Below are positions 42,936 through 51,148 of a stretch of DNA of 64,000 nucleotides, piece after piece (the stretch's first letter is position 1; each line of letters starts with the position of its first letter). The notes under the pieces were generated by a model that was not told the origin of the DNA, ran no database searches, and was given only the letters and a program-made list of their open reading frames with translations. The position numbers and the translations under genes are program-made. This DNA comes from Bacteroides cellulosilyticus. GTDB lineage: Bacteria; Bacteroidota; Bacteroidia; Bacteroidales; Bacteroidaceae. The stretch is from NCBI RefSeq assembly GCF_020091405.1, contig NZ_CP081903.1:2976501-3040500 (forward strand), in the 5' to 3' direction.

Positions 42936-44711
42936 ATGGCTGAATCGCCTTCTGTACACAAAGACCGCGTACTAGCTTGTTCCGTTTATTGTAACGGAAG
43001 CAAACTGAAAGATGAGTACGCTTTAGTTGCCGCTACGGTGCATCAGGAACTGAACCGTATTGGCAAAGCAACATTGAAGTTTAATGCCGGAAATATAGGC
43101 AATCAAACCTTTGACGAGAGTGATGCCGACCTTTTCAAACCGGGCAATGCTATCCGTCTGGACGCAGGCGATACGGAAAAGGAAGATACGCTGTTCGATG
43201 GAGTGATTATCGGGTTACGCATTATCATTGATAAGGATTTTCGTTCCTATATGTTGGTGGAGTGTCGTGACCATGCCTATTCCGCCACGCAAGGACGTAA
43301 GAATTGTATTTTTGAGAAGAGGAAGGACTGTGACATCATTAAGGAAGTATTGTCTGCCTACGGTAGTGTGGAAGTAGATTCCACAACCTATCAGCACCCC
43401 ACGCTGGTACAGTATTATTGTTCCGATTGGGACTTTGCCCTTTCGCGTGCCGATGCCAACGGCTTGTTTGTCTTCACTGATGGTAGTAAGATAAAGGTGA
43501 AGAAGCCCGATGTGAGTGCGTCGCCTGTACTGACTGTAACTTGTGGTGTTGACCTGACTGCTTTTGACCTCGAACTATCCGCTAACGACCAGTTTACGAA
43601 ATATGAAGCGATGTCGTGGGATCCAGTTACACAGAAAGCTGTGAAAGTGTCCGCTACCTCCCCCTCGCTCAACAAGCAGGGTGACTTGCAGCCGAAGAGT
43701 ATTGCCACGGGTGATAGCTTTCTGTTGCAAACCGATGCGCCTACAGACGAAAAAGCGTTGAAACAATGGGCGGATGGTATGGCACTGAAAGCTGGATTGG
43801 CACGTTATCAAGGATCATGCAGCTTTTATGGTTCCGCCAAGGTGGTACCCGGTTGCATCATCGAACTGAAAGGCTTGGGTAAACGATTCAACGGCAATCT
43901 GTTTGTCGGATCAGTGACGCATACTATCGAGAACAACGAATGGATAACCGAAGCGGGTGCAGGTGTTTCATCTCTGAACATTACTGATGAAACTGATGTG
44001 GTATGCCCTTCCGCTTCCGGCTTTCTGCCCGGTTTGCAGGGACTCCATGCGGCGGTAGTGACGAAACTGGACGGTGATCCGCTGAAAGAATGCCGTATCC
44101 AGATAGAATTGCCATGGATGGATGGGAAGAACAAACTGCTTTGGGCAAGGCTCTCCACTATGTATGCCACAAATGCATCAGGTAACTTCTTCCTGCCCGA
44201 ACCGAATGATGAAGTGGTGGTGGGCTTTATGAATGAAGACCCCGGACATCCTATCATATTGGGTGGGGTGTATGGTGCAAAGCACAAACCGCCTTATGAA
44301 TACGAGGCGAAAAATAATACGAAAGCCATTGTCACCCGTGAGAAGATGCGGATAGAATTCAATGAGGAAAAGAAGGTGATAACGGTTTCCACTCCTGGAA
44401 AAAACACAGTGGAAATCAGCGATGACGACAAGCATATTAAGTTGACCGACCAGCACAAGAATGAGATTGTGATGGATAGCAGTGGTATTTCCCTTTCGTC
44501 GGCAAAAGATATCAAACTGAAAGCGAAAGGTACCATCACAATGGATGCCACTTCAAAAATCAGCGCCACCGCCAAGCAGGATGTCAGTTTGGAAGGGCTG
44601 AACGTGAAAGTGCAGGCTAAAGTGGGAGCAACCGTTAAAGGCAATGCCACAGCGGAACTTTCAGCTTCGGGCCAAACTACCGTCAAAGGTGCAATGGTCA
44701 TGATAAACTAA
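42936..44711 (+). CDS. VgrG/Afp8-like spike protein
   Basis: A 591-residue central spike. The gp27/gpD-like hub is at about 1-350, the gp5-like OB domain at about 365-450 (HAAVVTKLDGDPLKECRIQIELPW, NFFLPEPNDEVVVGFMNEDPGHPIILGGVYG), and a C-terminal triple-stranded beta-helix at about 470-591 (VEISDDDKHIKLTDQHKNEIVMDSSGISLSSAKDIKLKAKG). No enzymatic domain is fused to the end. It trimerises below the tube and carries the PAAR tip encoded next. This gene and the LysM gene are nearly contiguous. Confidence 0.94.
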   Translation: MAESPSVHKDRVLACSVYCNGSKLKDEYALVAATVHQELNRIGKATLKFNAGNIGNQTFDESDADLFKPGNAIRLDAGDTEKEDTLFDGVIIGLRIIIDKDFRSYMLVECRDHAYSATQGRKNCIFEKRKDCDIIKEVLSAYGSVEVDSTTYQHPTLVQYYCSDWDFALSRADANGLFVFTDGSKIKVKKPDVSASPVLTVTCGVDLTAFDLELSANDQFTKYEAMSWDPVTQKAVKVSATSPSLNKQGDLQPKSIATGDSFLLQTDAPTDEKALKQWADGMALKAGLARYQGSCSFYGSAKVVPGCIIELKGLGKRFNGNLFVGSVTHTIENNEWITEAGAGVSSLNITDETDVVCPSASGFLPGLQGLHAAVVTKLDGDPLKECRIQIELPWMDGKNKLLWARLSTMYATNASGNFFLPEPNDEVVVGFMNEDPGHPIILGGVYGAKHKPPYEYEAKNNTKAIVTREKMRIEFNEEKKVITVSTPGKNTVEISDDDKHIKLTDQHKNEIVMDSSGISLSSAKDIKLKAKGTITMDATSKISATAKQDVSLEGLNVKVQAKVGATVKGNATAELSASGQTTVKGAMVMIN

Positions 44712-44761
44712 TTGACAATTAGGAAACGGATTTTTAATTTATAACTTTTAATTTGAAAACT

Positions 44762-45064
44762 ATGCCTCCAGCAGCAAGAATAACTGATATGCACACCTGC
44801 CCCATGCAAACCCCGGCGTTTCCCTCGCCGATACCGCATGTGGGCGGACCGATAACCGGTCCATGTGTGCAGAATGTTTTGATAGGGAAAATGCCGGCAG
44901 CCGTCGTAGGCGATATGTGCGTCTGCGTGGGACCTCCGGATACAATAGTAAAAGGTTCATCCACTGTAATGATAGGTGGCAGACCTGCAGCTCGTATGGG
45001 TGACAGCACCGCGCATGGTGGCACAATAGTCATTGGATGTCCAACAGTGATGATAGGAGGATAA
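44762..45064 (+). CDS. PAAR-repeat spike tip
   Basis: A 100-residue PAAR protein from ATG 44762 (MPPAARITDMHTCPMQT). It has the PAAR motif (PAARMGDSTAHGG, MIGGRPAARMGD) and the conserved His/Cys residues that hold the metal ion at the apex. It forms the sharpened point of the needle. Length is minimal, with no C-terminal toxin extension, so cargo is not fused here. It overlaps no gene, and its last codons contain the ribosome site of gp25. Confidence 0.93.
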   Translation: MPPAARITDMHTCPMQTPAFPSPIPHVGGPITGPCVQNVLIGKMPAAVVGDMCVCVGPPDTIVKGSSTVMIGGRPAARMGDSTAHGGTIVIGCPTVMIGG

Positions 45065-45069
45065 AGAAT

Positions 45070-45489
45070 ATGAGCAAAAAGAACAATGTATTAGACAACG
45101 ATGCCTTTTTGGGCAAAGGCTGGAGCTTTCCGCCTACGCTGACAGAAGACGGTGTAGATATGGTGGCTTATGAGCAGGATATTGAGCAAAGCTTGTATGT
45201 TCTGTTGAGTACATCGCCCGGCGAACGGGTAAACCGCTATGACTATGGTTGTCCGCTCCGTAAGTATACTTTTGAGGTGATGGATACGGAAATAGTAACG
45301 CAGATGCGGAATGACATCACAAGGGCAATCCTTCTCTTCGAGCCACGCATCACGCTGGAAGAAGTTTCCTTTGAAAAAAGGGAGGAGGAAGGGGTGCTGC
45401 TGATAAAGCTGGTATATACCATTGTGAGGACGAATAATCGAAGTAATATGGTTTATCCGTTCTATTTTAATGAAGGGACAAGTATATGA
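45070..45489 (+). CDS. gp25-like baseplate protein (Afp9-like)
   Basis: A 139-residue protein of the GPW/gp25 family: GKGWSFPPTLTEDGVDMVAYEQDIEQSLYVLLSTSPGERVNRYDYGCPLRKYTFEVMD is the characteristic core. The ATG at 45070 follows AGGAGGATAAAGA and is preferred over an earlier in-frame ATG inside the PAAR gene. It links the baseplate wedges to the sheath. After it the tight operon packing stops and an AT-rich region with a candidate cargo gene begins. Confidence 0.93.
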   Translation: MSKKNNVLDNDAFLGKGWSFPPTLTEDGVDMVAYEQDIEQSLYVLLSTSPGERVNRYDYGCPLRKYTFEVMDTEIVTQMRNDITRAILLFEPRITLEEVSFEKREEEGVLLIKLVYTIVRTNNRSNMVYPFYFNEGTSI

Positions 45490-45636
45490 TGCATGATGTG
45501 TGGATTTAATAATGACTTATAATATTTACTAATAGATTGCGAGTATGAAGTATTTTACTTTTCCTATAAAACGTACCTCATATGCAATAAGTGAGGTAAA
45601 CAGATAAAATAGCAACAACATTAAAAATGAGCAACT

Positions 45637-46545
45637 ATGTATACAGATCAACGACATAAAGACATCATCAGTCGGGTATTACGCCAAGTCGATGGGAAAA
45701 GAACGCAGCAATTTCGAATGGGGGATAAACGAGGGAGTAGTATGATGCAAAAAAGAACAATACGGTCTGTCAACAAACAAACTTGTGGTATAAATGCAGA
45801 AAGAAAGGTTTTGCAAGCAACAATAGATAATCAGATAAGTTGTTATAATTCTATAATTCAAAGAGTTGTATATCCCAAGACAAAAGATTGGCTTGATGAT
45901 CAATGGAATAATCTTTGTATAGGTATTGATAATTATAACAAGGGGTATTACCTAAGCAATACTTCGGATATCATGAAATATATTAAAAATAGAGAAGAAG
46001 TTTGGTATCAAACTCGCGGACATCCAATGATAAAAGAATTACGAGTAAGGAGACTAGCACAACTTGTACGAGATGGACTACCAATATCAGCCAATTCAAT
46101 AAAGCAATATAATTCTTTAATTAACGACATAATTTCATATCTTAATTCAGATATAGCTCCTACCAAAACAGAAGAGTTAAGTGAGTATTTTAATTGTTTT
46201 CCACATCTTGCAGGTGAGGTAAATTCAAATGAGAAGTTAGTAGGAGGGCATTTGTTAATATCCATGCAAGAAAAATGGGGCAAAAACGAGTTGCTTTTTT
46301 CTCGTCAAAAAGATGGTCCTCTTGAAGATATAGGGAGCATAAAGAAGGACTATATGCCTTGGAGAGCATATTGGTCTAATGGTGAAAAATGGAAAAATGA
46401 AGAGTCTACGTTTTTTCCTGCAACTTGGACTTTAGGCAGATTAAATAGAGAACTGGACTACTCTACGCTAATTGGTAGTAATAGGACCTTAGAGAGCCAA
46501 ATAGTAGTAAGAAGAACTGATGATACATTTTATCCTGTAATTTAA
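45637..46545 (+). CDS. Candidate eCIS cargo, EndoU RNase-like C-terminus
   Basis: A 302-residue protein encoded in visibly AT-rich DNA, unlike the flanking baseplate genes. There is no signal peptide. Residues 1-175 are basic and helical and match nothing I know. The C-terminal part has the layout of bacterial EndoU nucleases: His190 in FPHLAGE, His205 in LVGGHLL 15 residues later, and the late FFPATWTLGRLNREL block like the family's FPxxW...I pattern. A catalytic Lys is expected after the second His; Lys213, 216 and 225 are candidates. Position between gp25 and the large baseplate gene, with 147- and 633-base gaps, makes it a likely insertion and the best candidate payload. The EndoU call is by pattern only. 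Confidence 0.5.
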   Translation: MYTDQRHKDIISRVLRQVDGKRTQQFRMGDKRGSSMMQKRTIRSVNKQTCGINAERKVLQATIDNQISCYNSIIQRVVYPKTKDWLDDQWNNLCIGIDNYNKGYYLSNTSDIMKYIKNREEVWYQTRGHPMIKELRVRRLAQLVRDGLPISANSIKQYNSLINDIISYLNSDIAPTKTEELSEYFNCFPHLAGEVNSNEKLVGGHLLISMQEKWGKNELLFSRQKDGPLEDIGSIKKDYMPWRAYWSNGEKWKNEESTFFPATWTLGRLNRELDYSTLIGSNRTLESQIVVRRTDDTFYPVI

Positions 46546-46653
46546 CTTGTCTATTACAGAGGATGTTATTGATCTGATTACAAGCATATTTATTTATCTG
46601 GAAGTAATGTTTGATATGTTGTAAATATTATTAAGCAGGTAAGGCTTGTTCCG

Positions 46654-46670
46654 TCAGATTTTTAATCTGA
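46654..46670. repeat. Short perfect hairpin downstream of the candidate cargo gene
   Basis: TCAGATT-TTT-AATCTGA forms a 7-bp stem with a 3-base loop about 110 bases past the cargo gene. It may be a weak terminator. The whole 46546-47178 gap is AT-rich and contains only this hairpin and a transposase-like relic. Confidence 0.5.
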
Positions 46671-46952
46671 TAAAAATAATATGTAGCCCTACATTTGCAA
46701 GTTGACGACAAGAGGAACATAAAATAGTGACTGGATCTCTCAGATATTAGCATGGATAATACTGAATATGAAGTCAGAATATATAATAATGAGTTTGTTC
46801 TTTTATACTGAGGTTTTCCTGTAGCGTTAAATGTCCGTCTTGGTGAGTTTGTAATTTGATGGTCATTGGTGTCAGGATTTTTGATCTGAAATAATATAGT
46901 AAAAACAAACAATGTAAGTCGGGTCGTAAATTCGATTGAATGCAAAGATTGA

Positions 46953-47033
46953 ACGAAGATAGGTCTGAAAGTTTATGTGTGGGTGTTGATGAGCAATCAT
47001 CTTTATGCGATTGTGAGCGCAGGTGAGATATAA
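46953..47033 (+). pseudogene. Possible relic of an IS200/REP-type (Y1) transposase
   Basis: A stop-to-stop frame of 26 residues reads TKIGLKVYVWVLMSNHLYAI then VSAGEI. It resembles the AYVIMSNHxHxII segment (HUH-like metal site) of Y1 transposases, with the second His replaced by Tyr. No terminal hairpins or other parts of the gene were found, so this is a small decayed piece at best. It suggests past insertions in the gap downstream of the cargo gene. Confidence 0.35.
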
Positions 47034-47178
47034 CTAAGCTATCTGTATAGTTGCAGATAGTGCGGGAGATAAGTGGTTATTGGAGGTGATGGTGATATGA
47101 TATATATAGGCTAAATGGGAGTTGGAGTAAATGGGAACCAGCCTGAACGGGTTTTACTGTATAGTTTAAGAGGACGAA

Positions 47179-50100
47179 ATGATGATAGAAAGAATGCCAT
47201 ATGAACTGAAAGGTATGCTCTGCATGGACTTTGAAACAGACTGTGCAGAGCTGGACGACTTTCCGGTACTGGAAAGCGACTGGAATAGGCTATTACATCG
47301 TTTGATCAAGGCAGGTGCTTCTCCACGCTATGGTGACGGAGAGGAGGACATATTGCGCCCCCTACTGGAGAATCAGGTGCTGACCGTATTTGTCGACATT
47401 GTCCGTAAGAAGTTGTCGGACTATGGCAATAACTTTGCTAATGTGCAAGGTACAGCCATGCAGACTGTTTATGTTCAGAAATTGCGGCATGACATCGACC
47501 GATGGATAACCCGGTTGGACAGCTATCTGCATAACACTTGGCAAGCAGGAAATAACAGCAGCCTTGCCGCTGAAACCGCCCGCTGGTTGAAGGATCGTCT
47601 GGAACAGTCATTGTCTGCCGATGATCTAGATGGAAACAATAACTATTACCGGATGCTCCGCACCGTGACCGCTATTCAGGAGAATGTCGATTACTATCTA
47701 AATCAAATAAAGGACAGTGGCGATATGAATCCTGCACTGTCCCTGCTCATTGTCTATCTGAAAAACTATGGTAGCATTGCTGAGGCTTTCAACCGCCGCC
47801 TTGCCACGTTGCCAGAACTCTATCGTAAGGATATCCTGCATGCCACACCACAGGAGGCGGTACAAGACAACGTTTACGTCATTATCACACCTACAGAAGG
47901 TCTCGGAGGTTTTACCTTGCCTAAGGATGAGTCATTCCCCGCCGGCCAAAATGCCACAGGAGAAGAACTTATTTATCGGACTGAAAAAAAAGAATATATC
48001 AGCCCCATGCAGTGTGTGGAAGCGGATGCACTGTACGGTTTTTCCAATCCTTCTTGTGGAGGAGCTTTGGAACTCTATAAACAAACTATACAACTTCAAG
48101 ATACAACCGATGCCCAAACCCTGTTCACACATGGTGAAGAATTACGCATAGGCTGGCAAGTGGAGTCCCCTATGTTTGTGTTGAACGAAGGAGAACGGAA
48201 TATTAGTATCTATTTCCACCTTACAGCCGATAGTTCTATACCCAACAATACAAAAGGTTTTGTCCTACAACTGAGCGGAGCGGAAGGCTGGATGGAGCAA
48301 ACTAGCGAGTGTTATATTGAATCCGGTCGGTTATGTTTCAGCTTCAGCTTGGCATACGATGCAGTTGCTCCTGCATCCTGTATGGAAGAAGTGCATGGCA
48401 CAACAACAGAATATCCTGTCATCCGTATCCTGACAGATAATGCGAGCTGTTCTTACAAGTGGGCAAAACAACTCATTTTCGACAGCGTGGAAATAAAGAC
48501 GGAAGTGAACGGTATTCGCAACTTCAGCTTCTATAATGATCAGGGTGAAGTAGATACTACACAGCCCTTCCACCCCTTCGGTATACAGGCAGAGTGTGGC
48601 GCCTGTTTTCTTTTCGGTAACGAAGAAATGAGCCTGAAAAACTTGCAGGAAGTCCGTTTGAAAGGCATATGGAAGAAGCTACCCGGAACTGAAGCAGAAT
48701 TCAACAAAATATATAAGGAATACGGAATCAATGCGGACGAGTTCAAAGTTTCCACCGAATACCAGAAAGGTGGCAGGTGGAAAAAATGCGGTGATGAGCA
48801 AAAGCTATTCAGCTTTAATGAAAACGGAGATCTGAATCCTGCCGAGATGGTATTTAGCTTTACAGTGCAGCCACAATCCATTTCCAGCGATGAAGCTGCC
48901 GTTCCTTACGAATACAGCCGTGACAAAGACGGTTTCTTCCGTATCACCTTGGGGGCCCCTTCCATCGGCTTTGGCACAAAAGCCTACCGCACCTTATTTT
49001 CTGAAACGATGGTACACAACAGTGGTTGTAAGGAAAAGAAACGTAAAGACTTACCTTCCGAACCGGTTATTCCTGTGATGGCGGATGTAGAACTTTCCTA
49101 TATCGCTACGGAAGAGACGACTTTAAGTGATATGGAACGTTCGTTCATTCGACTAAGTCGTATTACGGCATTATCCCGGCAGGAACCATTCCCCATCGCT
49201 AAAGGAGAGAAGCAACCGTTTCTGCCTTCTGTCCCGGCTGAAAATCTGTTGTATTTCGGTTTACTTCACGCACTGGGAGAGCAGAACCTGCGGTTGTACT
49301 TCGATATGGTATTACCTCAGGAAAAGATCCCATTCTATGACCCGCAACCGGGCAGGCAGGTAACTTTGGCATGGGAATATTGGAGCGGAAATGAATGGCA
49401 TCCCATTACCATAGAATCCGTCCTTGCCGAAGAAACGCTAGGACTAACGCAAAGCGGATTTATAGAAATCAAGTTGCCGGAGAAAATAAGCGGCAGCCAT
49501 ATGGATAAACAAGGCAAGGCATGGATACGTGCCGCCGTGACAGGCGACTTGTCTTCCTGTCTTGCCGTACGAGGTATCCGGACAAACTGTATCCGTCTCA
49601 TCTCCCAAAATGGAGATGGTACTCCGTTGCCTGCCGGAACGATACAAGGTATAAAGGAACTGGATGAACGGATTGAAAGTGTCACCCAGCCCTTGAGTGG
49701 CTTCGGAGGCAAGCCTGCCGAAACAGCAACTGAGTTGGCTGTGCGACAAAGTTCACGCATCAGTAACCGTCATCGTGCCCTCATGATAAAGGACTACGAG
49801 CATCTTATGCTGGAATTTTTCCCCGAAGTGGATAAGATACAGTGCATTCCCATCCCGCAGAATAAGGGAGCATCGAAAATATGCCTGGTGGTATTCAGCC
49901 GTGCGGAAGACAGCCGTTATTTCCTCTCTCCGGCATGGAAACTGGCGGAAATACAGCAGCTTGTCCGGCAATATGCATCTCCGTTTGCTTCTTTGCGTGT
50001 AATTAATCCCGTTTACGAACGTGTGAATGTTCACTGCAAGGCAATCCTGTGGGACAGCGTGCCGGATAAAGGCAAGGCAGTCCGGCAACTTGTCGTTTTG

Positions 50101-50394
50101 GCACAGAACTATATCGCACCGTGGTATCGGAAAAAAGAAATTCCAATACTTAGGCAACGTTACTCCTACAAGGAACTTCATACCCGAATGGTGAATCATG
50201 AGGATCTGATGCGGCTGGTCACGTTGGAAGTGAACGGTAAGAGTTTGCCGCGTATAGATGTTGATACCGTGGACTTCACTTTCGAAGGCAAGCACCCTTG
50301 GAATGTATTGCTTCCGGTAATAAAAATAGAACTTCTTTCTCCCCACGACGGCATAGAGAAAGCCGAAGTCGGGAGTAACTTCATAATAGGATAG
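47179..50394 (+). CDS. Large baseplate protein (gp6/Afp11-like)
   Basis: A 1071-residue baseplate wedge protein. The C-terminal 220 residues carry baseplate-J-like features: TELAVRQSSRISNRHRALMIKDYEHLMLEFFPEVDKIQCIPIP, LVVFSRAEDS and YERVNVHCKAILW. The large N-terminal part is specific to the eCIS type. It corresponds by order to Afp11/Pvc11. The ATG at 47179 follows AGAGGACGAA. It resumes the tight operon after the cargo gap and is followed after 6 bases by the next gene. Confidence 0.85.
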   Translation: MMIERMPYELKGMLCMDFETDCAELDDFPVLESDWNRLLHRLIKAGASPRYGDGEEDILRPLLENQVLTVFVDIVRKKLSDYGNNFANVQGTAMQTVYVQKLRHDIDRWITRLDSYLHNTWQAGNNSSLAAETARWLKDRLEQSLSADDLDGNNNYYRMLRTVTAIQENVDYYLNQIKDSGDMNPALSLLIVYLKNYGSIAEAFNRRLATLPELYRKDILHATPQEAVQDNVYVIITPTEGLGGFTLPKDESFPAGQNATGEELIYRTEKKEYISPMQCVEADALYGFSNPSCGGALELYKQTIQLQDTTDAQTLFTHGEELRIGWQVESPMFVLNEGERNISIYFHLTADSSIPNNTKGFVLQLSGAEGWMEQTSECYIESGRLCFSFSLAYDAVAPASCMEEVHGTTTEYPVIRILTDNASCSYKWAKQLIFDSVEIKTEVNGIRNFSFYNDQGEVDTTQPFHPFGIQAECGACFLFGNEEMSLKNLQEVRLKGIWKKLPGTEAEFNKIYKEYGINADEFKVSTEYQKGGRWKKCGDEQKLFSFNENGDLNPAEMVFSFTVQPQSISSDEAAVPYEYSRDKDGFFRITLGAPSIGFGTKAYRTLFSETMVHNSGCKEKKRKDLPSEPVIPVMADVELSYIATEETTLSDMERSFIRLSRITALSRQEPFPIAKGEKQPFLPSVPAENLLYFGLLHALGEQNLRLYFDMVLPQEKIPFYDPQPGRQVTLAWEYWSGNEWHPITIESVLAEETLGLTQSGFIEIKLPEKISGSHMDKQGKAWIRAAVTGDLSSCLAVRGIRTNCIRLISQNGDGTPLPAGTIQGIKELDERIESVTQPLSGFGGKPAETATELAVRQSSRISNRHRALMIKDYEHLMLEFFPEVDKIQCIPIPQNKGASKICLVVFSRAEDSRYFLSPAWKLAEIQQLVRQYASPFASLRVINPVYERVNVHCKAILWDSVPDKGKAVRQLVVLAQNYIAPWYRKKEIPILRQRYSYKELHTRMVNHEDLMRLVTLEVNGKSLPRIDVDTVDFTFEGKHPWNVLLPVIKIELLSPHDGIEKAEVGSNFIIG

Positions 50395-50400
50395 TGGCTT

Positions 50401-51144
50401 ATGGAAATGAATAATAACAGACGCAACCGAAGTGTGCTGAAAAGCTACTTTCAGAAAGGTGATGTACCCACAGAACAACAGTTTGCTGAACTGATAGATT
50501 CCGTGTCGAACATTGTGGAGGATGGACAGGTGATGAGAACCCCCAGTGGATGGGCGTTTTTCCCTGGACAAGCCGGTCACTTGGATATCGGGCTTTACAC
50601 GGAAGAACCTCTCACAGAAGTGGATATGCCCGCATGGACTCTCGCTGTCACATCCGAAAAGAAGCTGACTGTCAGGAATGCGAAGGGAGAAGCGGTGATG
50701 GAAGCATCGCAAGACAAATCGATAGTATTGTATGGTAGTCTGAAGGTGGAAGACGAAATTACCGCAACGGCTTACCGGACGACAGGCGGAGGAGGAATCA
50801 CACCCAGCGGTGAAGGCTATCTGACTGTCCCTGCCGACAAACAGTGGCATGATCTGCCAATCGATGTGTCGCGTGAAGGTTTCGGTTGCCGTGTATACTC
50901 TGTATATGCCTCTTTTCGTGAACAGGGTACGGGGCTTTGCCAACTGACACGTGTTACCGCGCTTTGGCTTAACTTTATGCAACAGCGAATTGAATCACCC
51001 CAGAAGCACTGGTGGGGATGGACGGGCAGCGTCCGCTTCCGTTGGCAGATGCGGGAAAAGAATATATACCTGCAAATGCGTACCAAAAAGCAACTCCCAT
51101 CCGGTGAGATACATTGCCGAGTGGTGGAAATGTATAAAGGATAA
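50401..51144 (+). CDS. eCIS baseplate-associated protein, fibre-like N-terminus
   Basis: A 247-residue protein. The N-terminus RNRSVLKSYFQKGDVPTEQQFAELIDSVSN is a motif often seen at the start of tail-fibre and adhesin-type proteins of Bacteroidota phages and contractile systems. Residues 50-130 are repetitive beta strands (AGHLDIGLYTEEPL, KKLTVRNAKGEAVMEAS, KSIVLYGSLKVEDEI). Residues 140-247 form a compact Trp-rich domain (NFMQQRIESPQKHWWGWTGSVRFRWQM). It lies between the two large baseplate genes. A short fibre, a fibre-attachment protein or a plug are possible; I favour a fibre-related part. Confidence 0.6.
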   Translation: MEMNNNRRNRSVLKSYFQKGDVPTEQQFAELIDSVSNIVEDGQVMRTPSGWAFFPGQAGHLDIGLYTEEPLTEVDMPAWTLAVTSEKKLTVRNAKGEAVMEASQDKSIVLYGSLKVEDEITATAYRTTGGGGITPSGEGYLTVPADKQWHDLPIDVSREGFGCRVYSVYASFREQGTGLCQLTRVTALWLNFMQQRIESPQKHWWGWTGSVRFRWQMREKNIYLQMRTKKQLPSGEIHCRVVEMYKG

Positions 51145-51148
51145 GCTG

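Noticed and set aside
44762..45064. Toxin fused to PAAR
   Set aside because: The protein ends right after the PAAR motif, with no C-terminal extension.
46631..46945. 104-residue minus-strand frame as an immunity gene
   Set aside because: No ribosome site, odd composition and no family resemblance; it overlaps decayed-looking sequence.
49753..50982. 409-residue minus-strand open frame
   Set aside because: It is antisense to the large baseplate gene and the fibre-like gene and has no recognisable motif or promoter.
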